Shown: positions 33,321 to 43,159, counted from the first letter of the stretch. The stretch: DNA of 64,000 nt from Acanthosepion lycidas (GCA_963932145.1 OZ010611.1:59913792-59977791); one strand, 5' to 3'. Translations and numbers: made by a program. The notes: generated by a model not told the origin, from the sequence alone.

Positions 33321-36300
33321 CTAGAAGAGAAAATCAAGGCTAGCCCCGTTCACACGAAGCAAGCTCGCTTCTTTTACCCACCTTTCGCTAAAGACTGTCG
33401 AATGCAATCGTTTTCTATCCGATCTAATCTTCATCTTGAGCTGATGCTCAAAGAATCGAATCAGATCCGAATGAGAAAGACGATTGCCTCGCAAGACTTC
33501 CTCCTTTCGCGTCGTCCAAATCACCATTCGAGCCGTGGCCATCAGCGTCAGAAACACCATCCGTTTCATCCCGGAATACGGGGGCGACACATTGTCACAC
33601 GCGTATGCGCGATCAATGGACACAAGCTGTTCGGGAGCGAGACGAGCCGTCAGCTCGCCGACATGGTCCCATAAGGGGCGGACCTGGGGGCAATGGTAGA
33701 AGGCGTGCGCAGCCGTTTCCTCTAAGCCAAGACCACACCGTTCACAGTCTGGCAAATCCGCCAAGCCCCATATGAAAGCCTTGTCGTTGAGAGGCAGCCG
33801 ATTCCGAGCCAATCGCCAGCTAAGCGAAAACTCAGGGTTACTGAGGTAATCCGCCGCTGGCGCCCAAGACCAGTAGGAGCAGTACTCCTCCTCCGACAAG
33901 CCGAGCGTATCTCGTAGGAGATCCTTCGCGGGCCTCTCCACTAATTCACGATAGAAGACCTTCCTAGGCCGAGAAAGGTCACTGGACCGGGGAACGGCCC
34001 TCAAGGCCGACCGACACTCGCGAAGGAAAACCGATTGATCCCGGGGTTTACGACCGCGCTCAACCCGCGAGATGGGGGGACTGATGGTAAGGCCAGGGAA
34101 CGCGTCCCTAACAATCCCCTCCAGAATCGGATCTCCTCCAGTCAATGCACGGCGTAGGAAAGCCAACCTAGAGGCACGGATGTGACTCGGCAGGTGCGGC
34201 ATTCCCAGCCCCCCATGACACGGACGTTTAGTGCAGACTCGTCTGTCGACCCGATTCCCGCGTCCCCTCCATAAAATGGAGGATAGCGATTGCTCGAGCG
34301 CCTTCTTGTGAGTCTTACAGAGAGGAAGTACGGACAATCGATAAAGAATCAGGGGGAAAATGTATGTAGCACACACCTCCGCCCTGCCCTTCACGGACAA
34401 CCTCCGTCGATTCCAAGTCTGACCGGCGGAATCGACCTTTGCTCGTACTTCAGACCAATTCTTCTCCAGCTGGAGGTCAGGCCCAAACCACACTCCAAGA
34501 ATGCGGACAGGACCGTCTGTCCAACCGAAGCGGCCCGGAAGAGCGACCCCCTTCCAGGCACCTAACCGCAAGCCGGACGACTTGTCGCGGTTTATTTTGG
34601 CCCCTGTCACCTTCTCGTACCGATCAAGCGCCTTCTGTACCACCTCAATGTCGTTGCGGGACGACACGAAAGCAGATACGTCATCGGCGTACGCGGAAAC
34701 CCTGGCTCGAGACCCTCCAGGAACGGCAATTCCACGTAGGGCCGGACTGCCGGTCTCGTCCTTCAGCCGGCGAAGGAGAGGCTCCAACGCCAAAGCATAA
34801 AGGAGAGGCGACAGCGGACAACCCTGACGAACCGACCTAGACAGCACGAACGCGTCCGACAGCCTTCCGTTCACCTGTACCACCGCACTGGGGGAGCGAT
34901 ACAGGAGGCTAATCCAGCGGCAGAAGTTGGGTGCGAATCCAGCGGCCTGCAGGACAGCTGCAAGGTAGCGATGGTCGACCCTATCAAATGCCTTGGACTG
35001 ATCCAAATTGATCAGCGCGGCTTCTTCGTCGTCTTTTACACCCTCTATGATCGTGCGGATCAGATGCAGGTTGCTCTGAATTGTTCGGCCCCTCACAGAA
35101 CAAGTCTGCTCAGGTCCCAACAGAGACTCGGCAACTGACTGCAAACGCTCCTGCAGGATCTTGGCCATAATCTTTAACTCTGTGTTTAGCAGAGTTATGG
35201 GCCTGTAATCATCTAGGTTCCCCCCACCACCTTTGCCCTTTTTCAACAGAGTGATCACACCCCTGGTGATCCGGTTGGGGATGGACCCCGACCGAAACCA
35301 GTTGTTGAACACTGCAGTCAAAATTGGAACAAAGATGTGCGACAGCCTCAAGTACAATTCATAGGGCAAACCATCCAGACCGGGCGACTTGCCTCTGCCG
35401 ACCTTCTTCAAAACCGCGTAGACATCGCCCTCCGTAATCTCTCCCTCGCAGCTAGCCGCTTCAGTCGGCGAAAGCCGAGGAAAGTCAGCCAAATAGCTAC
35501 GAAACTCCTCCTCACGGAGACCAGGCTCCTTGGTAAACCGGTTCTCGAAATGTCGCCGAAACGCTCCGCACATGTCGTCAGTGGCCCGAAGAGTACGCCC
35601 CTCCGGGGATTTGACTTCACGAATGTAACGATCGCCACCTCGACGGACCTCTTCCCTGCGCAGATCTGCGCCCAAGTTCACGGCTTCGGAAGACATCTTG
35701 CTTAACTTATGTCTAATTACCTGACCCATGTACCGCTCGCTATTCGATCGATCCAGGGCCTCCTTAGCTAAGGCTATCTCTAGGGGATCCCCCCCAGCCA
35801 CCGCCCGGGAATAACTAGCTTTAAGCGTCTTCACCTTTTCAGCTCTATCTAGAGCGAGCCGTTTGCTGAAATCAGTGGTGAAGGACCTAATCCTACATTT
35901 AAGGCGTTCCCACCACCTATTCCCGATAACCGCCCCCACTAGCTCCCGCTGCACTAGTCTAGTTAGCTGCTCCTGGAAGTCCCGCCTGTCCAGTAAAGAC
36001 AGATTGAACTTCCAGTAGCCAGCCATTCTAGGCCTATTGTCTAACGCCACCCGGGCACAAACGAGTTTGTGATCCGAATAGCCTACCCAGTGGAACGTAG
36101 GGCAATCTAGTAGTTCTATGTCGGCTCTTCTCACTAACATTCTGTCAAGGTAGCTAACCACCTTGTCAAAAGGCCAATTAAGAGCCCACGTCCACATTTT
36201 TCCCTTGGGATGATCGACCCGGTATCTATCGACGAGACCATAATCGTCGATCAGATCGACCAAGCTGCGATCGCCCCCTCTCCCGCTAGCACCCCGCCCC

Positions 36301-36749
36301 CTGTCTAACTTGGGGTCCAGGATGGCATTCCAGTCCCCCATTAAAACTAGGCGCGTTGAATCCACCAGGAACGGCCCCAACCGCCGAAAGAACGAGACCC
36401 GCTCCCTCTGGTCATTGGGCGCATAAACCGCAACGACTCGGAACGAACCACTTTTCACGGCAATATCGGCCACGATCAACCGGCCCTCTGCATCGGTATG
36501 CACAAGGTCTACCTTCGCATCGAGAGTACGTCTGACAAGCAAAGAAACACCTCTGGCAGACCGGTCCCCGTATGCTGAATAAACGACAAAGTCATCCTCC
36601 AGCACACACGCATCGGAACTGCAAACAAAGTGGGTCTCTTCGATCGCGGCGACATCCACATCAAAAGACAACAGGTCCCGGAGCAGGCGGGAAGCCTTAC
36701 CCCGATCCCTCAAGCCATTCACATTCAGTATAGCTAACTTAACTGCCAT
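33321..36749 (-). CDS. LINE ORF2: APE endonuclease-reverse transcriptase (1142 aa)
   Basis: The uninterrupted 1142-codon frame encodes the enzyme that nicks the target and copies LINE RNA by target-primed reverse transcription. The APE-type endonuclease occupies residues 1-230: LNVNGLR (8-14), IEETH (36-40, metal-binding Glu), VYAPND (108-113), GDWNAI (138-143), SYLDRM (199-204) and the terminal SDH (225-227). The reverse transcriptase spans roughly 440-760: DDYRPITLL, LDQSKAFDRV (from 582), RQGCPLSP (from 641) and the catalytic YADD at 687-690. Near the C-terminus a zinc knuckle C-x2-C-x9-H-x4-C begins at about residue 1002. No RNase H domain is evident. All catalytic residues I can check are present, so the protein may be active. 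The ATG directly precedes the endonuclease domain. The last 231 residues recur in eight truncated copies next door. Confidence 0.93.
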   Translation of the reverse strand: MAVKLAILNVNGLRDRGKASRLLRDLLSFDVDVAAIEETHFVCSSDACVLEDDFVVYSAYGDRSARGVSLLVRRTLDAKVDLVHTDAEGRLIVADIAVKSGSFRVVAVYAPNDQRERVSFFRRLGPFLVDSTRLVLMGDWNAILDPKLDRGRGASGRGGDRSLVDLIDDYGLVDRYRVDHPKGKMWTWALNWPFDKVVSYLDRMLVRRADIELLDCPTFHWVGYSDHKLVCARVALDNRPRMAGYWKFNLSLLDRRDFQEQLTRLVQRELVGAVIGNRWWERLKCRIRSFTTDFSKRLALDRAEKVKTLKASYSRAVAGGDPLEIALAKEALDRSNSERYMGQVIRHKLSKMSSEAVNLGADLRREEVRRGGDRYIREVKSPEGRTLRATDDMCGAFRRHFENRFTKEPGLREEEFRSYLADFPRLSPTEAASCEGEITEGDVYAVLKKVGRGKSPGLDGLPYELYLRLSHIFVPILTAVFNNWFRSGSIPNRITRGVITLLKKGKGGGGNLDDYRPITLLNTELKIMAKILQERLQSVAESLLGPEQTCSVRGRTIQSNLHLIRTIIEGVKDDEEAALINLDQSKAFDRVDHRYLAAVLQAAGFAPNFCRWISLLYRSPSAVVQVNGRLSDAFVLSRSVRQGCPLSPLLYALALEPLLRRLKDETGSPALRGIAVPGGSRARVSAYADDVSAFVSSRNDIEVVQKALDRYEKVTGAKINRDKSSGLRLGAWKGVALPGRFGWTDGPVRILGVWFGPDLQLEKNWSEVRAKVDSAGQTWNRRRLSVKGRAEVCATYIFPLILYRLSVLPLCKTHKKALEQSLSSILWRGRGNRVDRRVCTKRPCHGGLGMPHLPSHIRASRLAFLRRALTGGDPILEGIVRDAFPGLTISPPISRVERGRKPRDQSVFLRECRSALRAVPRSSDLSRPRKVFYRELVERPAKDLLRDTLGLSEEEYCSYWSWAPAADYLSNPEFSLSWRLARNRLPLNDKAFIWGLADLPDCERCGLGLEETAAHAFYHCPQVRPLWDHVGELTARLAPEQLVSIDRAYACDNVSPPYSGMKRMVFLTLMATARMVIWTTRKEEVLRGNRLSHSDLIRFFEHQLKMKIRSDRKRLHSTVFSERWVKEASLLRVNGASLDFLF

Positions 36750-36791
36750 CGTCTAGGCCTGCAAAAAGAAAAAAGAATAAGTGCAAAAACC

Positions 36792-37535
36792 TTATACACA
36801 TACGGGGCGGAAATCTGCGTTGAGCAGGACCCCGACAGATTGTCCCAGACTGCCAGTGCCCAATTCAGTCGTCATACGACCGCCCAGGACAATACCGCCG
36901 ACGTCAATAGGGTACATTAATTTAATAGCCCTATATAAGGAGGGGTGAACTAAAACCGGGACCCTCCCAGAGCAAAAGTTGCGCAATCTCTTTAAGACGG
37001 GGTTGTCAAATTCGCACATTTTAATGTTCGGAAAGGCATCCCTGGCCTCGAATATGTGGCTCCACACCTTCAGTTTGCCACCAGAGTCTCTGATACAGGT
37101 AATGACACCTGGAGTCTTTGGAAAATTACGGGGGTTCTCGACACTTTTGCCGTCCACCTCCGTCGTTTTGTACAGCACCTCCAACAGGGCCTTCCTTTGT
37201 TTGGACAGGCCCCTTATGTACTCTTCTTTGTCAATTTTACAAATTGACTCGGGACCCTCAAACATTTTCTTTTTCTTCTTTTTCTCCCTAGCAGGATGGG
37301 GAGGGGAGGAGGTGGACGCGTGTGGTGGTGTGTTCAACGAACTCGGGGAAGATGTGGAGGGAGAGGGGGGTGTAGCACGGGAAGGGGAGGAAGGGAAGCT
37401 CTTAATGCCGGGAGAGCAGGACGGTCTAATTGGCGAAGCCGGGAAGGAGCGCCTCCTGGTTTTTACCAGACTGCGTTCCGCCCGGCTACGACCAGAACAA
37501 CTTTCTTGTGTTTTTCTTTCTTCTTCTTCCTCCTC
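36792..37535 (-). CDS. LINE ORF1, 5'-truncated (C-terminal 247 aa)
   Basis: This open frame ends at 36792, 42 bp before the ORF2 start. Within the LINE it begins with an acidic run (EEEEEERK) exactly at the insertion junction, so the N-terminus was lost by 5' truncation. A Ser/Pro-rich disordered stretch and a lysine run (KKKKKK) follow, then a more ordered C-terminal part (KIDKEEYIRGLSKQRKALLE onwards) that I do not recognise as a named domain. LINE ORF1 proteins usually bind element RNA; that role is assumed from position. By chance the frame continues 65 codons upstream into the invaded foldback repeat to an ATG at 37730, which could give a chimeric protein of 312 residues, but this is not the native ORF1. 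Confidence 0.7.
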   Translation of the reverse strand, partial: EEEEEERKTQESCSGRSRAERSLVKTRRRSFPASPIRPSCSPGIKSFPSSPSRATPPSPSTSSPSSLNTPPHASTSSPPHPAREKKKKKKMFEGPESICKIDKEEYIRGLSKQRKALLEVLYKTTEVDGKSVENPRNFPKTPGVITCIRDSGGKLKVWSHIFEARDAFPNIKMCEFDNPVLKRLRNFCSGRVPVLVHPSLYRAIKLMYPIDVGGIVLGGRMTTELGTGSLGQSVGVLLNADFRPVCV

Positions 37536-37960
37536 ATAAGAACAAGACTTATCCAAACAGATAACTGAAAGTTTTATATGATCAGCGTTCCGTTTAAACA
37601 TGGTCACGTTGTCGTCACGTGGGTGACGCTGTGAAAACGTATTCCTAAAATTTGAGTATTTTGAATGAAAATTGAAAAGGGGAAATACTAAAGAAGCCAG
37701 GTCTTTTCTAGCGAGATTAATGCTCGACAAGCGTACATATAAATTTTAGATCAAAATAGAATTCTTTAAATTTTTCAATTTTCATTCAAAATACTCAAAT
37801 TTTAGGAATACGTTTTCTTAGACCGAAACGTCCGACGTTGACATTATATTAACATTAAAACAGCATAATTGCATATAAGGATTTTTGTTTGTTTTTTCCG
37901 TATATTTTTCTTCATACTGTCGGATCTATATCCATATATTTGCTTACATATATACATTAT
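37536..37960. mobile_element. Right half of the IR-A foldback element, with an internal insertion
   Basis: Resumes with the target duplication and TTATCCAAACAG as in the empty copy. At about 37560-37816 it contains foreign sequence bounded by 47-bp inverted arms (37632-37678 and 37771-37817, GAAAACGTATTCC...). The IR-A right arm (GACCGAAACGTCCGACGTTG onwards) then runs to TTCTTCATACTGTCGG and on to about 37960. The insertion removed the CTGAAGA half of this arm's hammerhead-like motif. Confidence 0.75.
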
Positions 37961-37974
37961 ATAAATCAAAAAAT

Positions 37975-38600
37975 CATTTAGTATTTTGTTGGATAAACAT
38001 TTGCTTTAATAACGGCCTTAATGCTTCGTGGCATGCTATAGACTGAATTCTTTAGTAAGTCAACGTTCTGCAATTTTAACAAGAAAAATGAGTAAAAGAA
38101 TTCGCTTATTAATACAGGAGCACATATGTACATTATACAAGTGAAAAAATGATTTAGTATTTTGTTGAGAGACCTTTTGCTTTAATAACGGCCTTAATTC
38201 TTCGTGGTATGCTATAGACTAAATTCTTTAGTAAGTTAGTCCTGACCTTAACCCAACTGAAAACTTTTGGGCAATAATAGACAAGCGTACTCGTAATAGA
38301 AAATTTAATAAAAAAGATGAACTTTTTCGCGAATTAAATGAATGCAGGAGAAATCTGGCGAAGGTTGTTGACTTACTAAAGAATTTATTCTATAGCATGC
38401 CACGCAGAATTAAGGCCGCTATTAAACGCAAAAGGTTACCCAACAAAATACTAAATCATTTTTTCACTTGTATAATGTACATATGTACACCTGTATTAAT
38501 AGCCTGTATTAATAAACGAATTCTTTTACTGACTTGTCTTGGTAAAAATATAAAAATCGACATTCTATGAGTGCGTCTATTTTTTTACCTGCTACTGTAC
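37975..38600. mobile_element. Internally deleted Tc1-like element with long inverted ends
   Basis: Arms of about 150 bp (about 38090-38235 and 38375-38540, ends GAGTAAAAGAATTCG / CGAATTCTTTTACTGAC) flank a 140-bp core. The core translates on the plus strand to DLNPTENFWAIIDKRTRNRK, the end of a Tc1 DDE domain, followed by a LNECRRNLAKVVDLLKN stretch. A second, partial left-arm copy lies at 37975-38060. The right end continues to GTCTTGGTAAAAATATAAAA, also seen at 21.2 kb. Confidence 0.75.
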
Positions 38601-38619
38601 TTCAGTACTAGGGGAAGAT

Positions 38620-38975
38620 TTATCCTGGAACCGGTCGAAACTCGCTGTAGTTACTGTCTCTCGGTTGAACTCCTCATTGGCGAGAACCTTGGAAACACTT
38701 CATGAGGAATCAGAGTTCGAATTCCAGTCGGGTTCATTGCTTTCACTTACGTCAGAAAAGTACAAATCCAACCTTTTCTCCCTCCGGCTATCAGTAATAG
38801 CAGAACAGATTTGGCCCTAGAGCCTTAGTTGTACACTAGCCTAGGAGAAGGAAGATTCTGAATTCAAACCAGTCTAGAGAGGGTTGGCTTCGTCAGGTTA
38901 TCTTGCTCAGGAAACATTACCGATTCTACGGCTGCAGTACATGTGATGCCCCTTACACCCTAAAGGGTTACAGGA
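38620..38975 (+). mobile_element. SINE S1
   Basis: CAGAGTTCGAATTCCAGTCG (B box), TTTCACTTACGTC, CTCCGGCTATCAGTAATAG, AAGATTCTGAATTCAAACC, GGCTTCGTCAGGTTATC and CCTAAAGGGTTACAGG in the family order. Confidence 0.75.
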
Positions 38976-38999
38976 CTTGTGATCTTGATTGCGAATATT

Positions 39000-39465
39000 T
39001 AATTTTAGTTTGACGAACAGTAATGTCAGACAGTTCTGTTGGTAAATTCGACAAATTTGCTTTTGAAAGACAATTTCAAAACATATCCATTAGGTCGGTT
39101 CCATAATTTACCAGGACCTGTTCCTGGGGACAAAGACGTATCAGAAATTTTAAACAAGTCGCATCCGTTTCAGTCGACTTAAAATCTCAAAGGATATTTG
39201 TGTGGACTTGCAAGACACTTGCTTTTCTTGATATTCATCAGATCTCGCTTTCAGCGCCAAGATCTCGCGCTCACGATAACAGCTGGTGATTCTCCCGAGA
39301 TTTTGTATATTTGTGATTTCTATTTGCTTGGACATTCGTGCCTGGCGGTCTGCCTTGACCAGTTCTTTTGTCTAGGATTTTAGAGCTTGTTTGGTGTTAG
39401 TTACCAGAGTCTCGCTAGGTGTCAACTTCGAGTCGTGGGTTCTAGGCGAGTGAATATCAGAAAAA
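39000..39465. other. Non-repetitive stretch, no recognised gene
   Basis: A short minus-strand frame (39150-39335) with a Lys/Glu-rich centre (REILALKARSDEYQEKQVSC) may be a coiled-coil remnant of a transposon gag/ORF1. No splice sites or family evidence. Confidence 0.3.
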
Positions 39466-39469
39466 GAGA

Positions 39470-39471
39470 GG

Positions 39472-39511
<40 letters not shown>

Positions 39512-39600
39512 AGAGTGATTAAATACGAGGAAAGTAAATGGGAGGAGAAAAGCCAATGAATCGATCATTTCAAACAATATAATAAGAAATGGGCTTGTGA

Positions 39601-39644
<44 letters not shown>

Positions 39645-39728
39645 AGAGCAAGAAAGAGATAGAAGGATAGATAGAATGAGAACGACAGAAAGCGGGAGAG
39701 AAAAAGGAGGACAGGGAGAGAGAGAGAG

Positions 39729-39763
<35 letters not shown>

Positions 39764-40146
39764 AATGAGAGTGAATGAAACAGAGATGATAGATCAGAAA
39801 ACAGATCAGTTCAAACACACTGTAATGGGCTTCTGAAGGGAGAGATAGATAGGTAGATAGATAGATATGAGCAGACTGAGATAGATAGATAGATAGATAT
39901 GAACAGACTGAGATAAATAGATAAATATGAACAGACTGAGATAGATACATAGATATATATGCACAAACTGAGATAGACAGATAGAAAGATAGATAGATAG
40001 ATAGATATGTACAGACTGAGATAGATAGATAGATAGATAGATAGATAAAGAGAAAGAGAGAGAGAGAGAGAGTAAGGGAGAGGAAGAGAGATACTAATAA
40101 AAGGGTAAAGTTAAAATGTATGGAAAGAGACCAAAAAAGATAGATA

Positions 40147-40225
<79 letters not shown>

Positions 40226-40303
40226 AAGAGTGAGAGAGAAAGAAAGCCCATAGAAGGGAAGAGTTAAAAGTATGGAAAGAGACCGAAAGAGTTAGATATG
40301 ACA

Positions 40304-40351
<48 letters not shown>

Positions 40352-40570
40352 GAGAGAGAGAGAGATAACAAGGAGAGAGAGCGAGAGCGCACACGGGAGA
40401 GAGACAGAGAGAGGGAAGGTTGTAGAGAGAGAGTGGGAAAGGAAGGGAGAGACACCAAAATGATTATTATTTCAACAAAGAATAAAATATTTCTCACTCA
40501 TTCTTTCTCTCTCCTTCTTCCTATCATATCTATCTATCTCTATTCCTTTCCATATTTTTAACCTTCAGCT
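39470..40570. repeat. Compound (GA)n, GATA, (GAAA)n and (TA)n microsatellite field
   Basis: GA tracts at about 39477-39510, 40183-40225 and 40321-40370; TA at 39603-39641 and 40148-40182; GAAA at about 39730-39766; GATA with repeated ATGAACAGACTGAGATA spacers at 39845-40045. Ends in a CT-rich mirror at 40500-40600. Confidence 0.9.
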
Positions 40571-40784
40571 TCTATTGATCTCTCTCTCTCCCTTTTTAAG
40601 CAACAAAACCAACAAACGAAATATTGGCAAAACTAATACAAATCTTGCCAAGCAGCCAAAGAAAATAAAAATGAAGACAAAAGCAATAAACTAAAAAAAA
40701 AAAAAAAAACAAACAAAAAAAAAAAAAAAACAAACAAAAAAACAGGAGAAAACACGATAAAAAAAATGGAAAATTCCGATAATG

Positions 40785-40870
40785 TGTTTCCCGGCAGGAA
40801 TCGAACCTGTGTCCTCCTTTGCTTTACTAAGTTTTGTGGAATGCACAGGTTATAGACGTAATACACTCTG
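40785..40870 (-). other. tRNA-like 3' half (SINE-type)
   Basis: The minus strand reads ACACAGGTTCGATTCCTGCC with a plausible T-arm (ACAGG/CCTGC) and B box. The 5' part lacks a matching acceptor strand, so it is a tRNA-derived fragment rather than a tRNA gene. Confidence 0.4.
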
Positions 40871-41091
40871 TTTATAAAATCTCAAAATAAAGAACAGAAC
40901 ACCCAAATATAGACAACGATATGGACATTAACAAAGAGTGCTCTATATCTAAATGAGCAAGACAGAGCAAATATGTTACCTAGTAATAATACTCAAAAAG
41001 AGACAAAGTTTCAGACTGCTACTCGACTTTCACGCTAGCAAACCATCAGACGTTCTGGTCGCTACTCGACCAGAAGTAGTAGTTGTCCCTT

Positions 41092-41094
<3 letters not shown>

Positions 41095-41131
<37 letters not shown>

Positions 41132-41336
41132 AAATGAAGAAATATAGTCTTAAGATGTGCTATATTTATGGGATAAAGTGCTCAATATCAGAGATAGAAC
41201 GTGTGTAAATATAAAAGTGAACATAGAAATCAGCACTTAGAGGCGACAGTCTGTTTCATGCTATCTGCAATCGCGGCCTGACGATTGCGTCTAGCATGAA
41301 ACAGACTGTTGCCTTTAAGTGTTGACTTCTATGTTC

Positions 41337-41400
<64 letters not shown>
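41095..41400. mobile_element. Foldback element, family IR-D, between (TA)n tracts
   Basis: TAAGATGTGCTATATTTATG and GGGATAAAGTGCTCAATATC are followed by inverted arms GAACATAGAAATCAGCACTT / AGTGTTGACTTCTATGTTC that contain CTGTTTCATGCTA and CTAGCATGAAACAG around TGCAATCG. Other pieces lie at 3481, 41470, 54935-55060 and 55740-55850. Confidence 0.65.
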
Positions 41401-41402
<2 letters not shown>

Positions 41403-41523
41403 GAATCATTCATACAAAAAGTAGATTAGTAAAGTTAATGAGATAAAATGGCGAAATCCTTTCGAAAACAAAAAGTCTAGCATGAAACAGATTGTCGCCT
41501 CTACGTGTTGACTTCTATGTTCA

Positions 41524-41578
<55 letters not shown>

Positions 41579-41729
41579 CATTCATACAAAAAGTAGATTA
41601 GTGAAGTTAATGATAGTAAATGTCGAAATCCTTTCGAAAACAAAAAGGTGCATTAACCTACAAATCACTCTTATGAATGTTATGATCCTCGTTTTTAAAA
41701 TTATAAACTCTATAAGGTCTTTCGAAAGT

Positions 41730-41830
41730 ACTTTCAACTGTACATTCAGTCATCATCAGGCATGGAAAGTATTTTGTTTTTGGTAAAATCCAGGTAGCAT
41801 CCGAGACGAAAAAATTAAATGCAAATCGAA
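41730..41830 (-). mobile_element. Partial IR-C copy
   Basis: On the minus strand CCATGCCTGATGATGACTG, then a stem sequence and TTGAAAGTACTTTCGAAAG, repeating the IR-C hammerhead-like block (stem II GACTG/CAGTT pairs fully here) and its flank GGATTTTACCAAAAACAAAA. Confidence 0.55.
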
Positions 41831-42215
41831 AGATGTATGTGTTTTTTTTTTTTTTTTTTTTCAAATATGTTATTTTTAACAGATACAAACTTTTGGAGCA
41901 TGCAATCGTTACGCTAAGGTTGAAATTTTTTTTAAATTTAAGAGACTGCGTTTTTTTTTTTTTTTTTTTTTTTTACTAATATGGCAATTTGAGAATTTTT
42001 TGTTGTAGGAGTTTATCAGTCAATGCCACATTACTCTATTTATTGAACTATTTATTAAATAGAGAATGACTCAGTTGTTACACATTATGAAAGGGACAAA
42101 GTTCGACAATTATTTTAAGACAAATGTTAATACTCTTTATTATAAACGGAGCATTTACTTAAATATTTGTATCTATAAAAAGAATGTATAAATATAAAAA
42201 ATATCTTTATATATA

Positions 42216-42274
<59 letters not shown>

Positions 42275-42301
42275 TCAAAATGATTAAAATATGCAACTCA
42301 C

Positions 42302-42340
42302 CGCCAGAACCGGAACCGGAACCAGATGATTCCTCTTCAT
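42302..42340 (-). CDS. Exon 3: 39-bp microexon with Ser-Gly glycosaminoglycan-attachment cluster
   Basis: The 39-bp exon runs from the 3' splice site TGTCTATTTTCAG (AG at 42342-42341) to the 5' splice site GTGAGT at 42301-42296. In phase 1 it encodes EEESSGSGSGSG plus two split codons. Acidic residues followed by repeated Ser-Gly are the classic signal for xylosylation and glycosaminoglycan (often heparan sulfate) chains in proteoglycans, so this exon suggests the protein is a part-time or full-time proteoglycan. Its length is a multiple of 3 and both ends are phase 1, so it could be skipped without a frameshift; alternative splicing would switch the GAG site on or off (inference). Exon 3 joins exon 4 with codon GAA (Glu). 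A long (TA)n tract lies 30 bp downstream. Confidence 0.75.
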
Positions 42341-42729
42341 CTGAAAATAGACAGATTGTTCTTTAGTCGCTTGAAGGTTATTTTGTTTTATTTTATACGA
42401 AATATTTCAATAAAATTTAAAAAAAAAATGGTGAACTGTTGAGTAAGTTAGAAAAAAGATCATGTTTACAGATTCAGACCGAAAACAATTCCTGATTTGA
42501 AAGAAGCAATTTCTGATATTTTTTTTCTGAAACTTATGTAGAAATATGTTCAGTAGTTTGTAGAAGTGTTGCTGATAGTTTTTAGCATTATGTTAAACAT
42601 GAAGGGGACCGTTTTGAGTACATTAAATAGTTTGTTAATCATAACAAATCAGGTTTTTTCGTTAGTTTGATGTGACAATACTTATCAATTTTCCTAAACT
42701 ACTCTAAATTTGTATTTGTTCATAAAAAG

Positions 42730-42744
42730 ATAATAAAAAGGGCT

Positions 42745-42783
<39 letters not shown>
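42730..42783. repeat. (TG)n microsatellite
   Basis: Over 15 uninterrupted TG dinucleotides from about 42749. Confidence 0.9.
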
Positions 42784-42785
<2 letters not shown>

Positions 42786-42912
42786 ATATGTAGAAAAATA
42801 GGAAAGAACACGTTAGGTAAATAATCCGGAGTTCTTTAGTATTTTTGTTTTTATTAAAAAAAAAAACAAAACAAAAAAAAAACAGTGCTCATTACAAAAG
42901 TAGAGCCTAATT

Positions 42913-43118
42913 TATAATTATTTTTTAAAAAAAATATGATTACTTCGCTACACAAGAATTCTGATGTTTCAAAAACAGGAGCCAAAAAACTTCAATATAA
43001 TTATTAAAATTAAATTGAATTCAATTTAATTTCAACAATTATATTGAAGTTTTTGGCTCCTGTTTTTGAAACATGAGAACGCTTATGCAGCGAAGGAATC
43101 ATATTTTTTTTTAAAATA

Positions 43119-43124
<6 letters not shown>
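42913..43124. mobile_element. Foldback/MITE-like inverted repeat
   Basis: Arms of about 90 bp: left ATAATTATTTTTTAAAAAAA...AACAGGAGCCAAAAAACTTC, right GAAGTTTTTGGCTCCTGTTT...TTTTAAAATAATTATA. The centre AATTGAATTCAATT is itself palindromic, so almost the whole element folds back. A (TA)n tract follows. Confidence 0.75.

Positions 43125-43159
<35 letters not shown>

Larger units (their letters stand above)
32633..37535 (-). mobile_element. Young LINE (APE endonuclease + RT), 5'-truncated in ORF1, Tx1/L1-like
   Basis: A 4903-bp element lies on the minus strand, noticeably more GC-rich than its surroundings, and is bounded by the 14-bp target duplication ATAAGAACAAGACT (plus sense) at 32619-32632 and 37536-37549. 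From its 5' end it carries the C-terminal part of ORF1, a 42-bp gap, an intact ORF2 and about 690 bp of 3' UTR. The 3' end reads CAAATAAATACC, with AATAAA almost at the tip and no poly(A) tail. Lack of poly(A), an N-terminal APE endonuclease, a C-terminal zinc knuckle and insertion into a defined repeat sequence resemble Tx1-clade, often target-specific elements; clade assignment is an inference. It lies sense-oriented in intron 3 of the follistatin-domain gene. The intact ORF2 and exact duplications indicate a recent insertion. Confidence 0.9.

Noticed and set aside
21490..33699. Plus-strand frames of 71-91 codons repeated through the array
   Set aside because: Antisense shadows of the LINE 3' UTR and ORF2.
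37040..37568. Plus-strand 186-codon frame
   Set aside because: Antisense to the LINE ORF1 coding frame.
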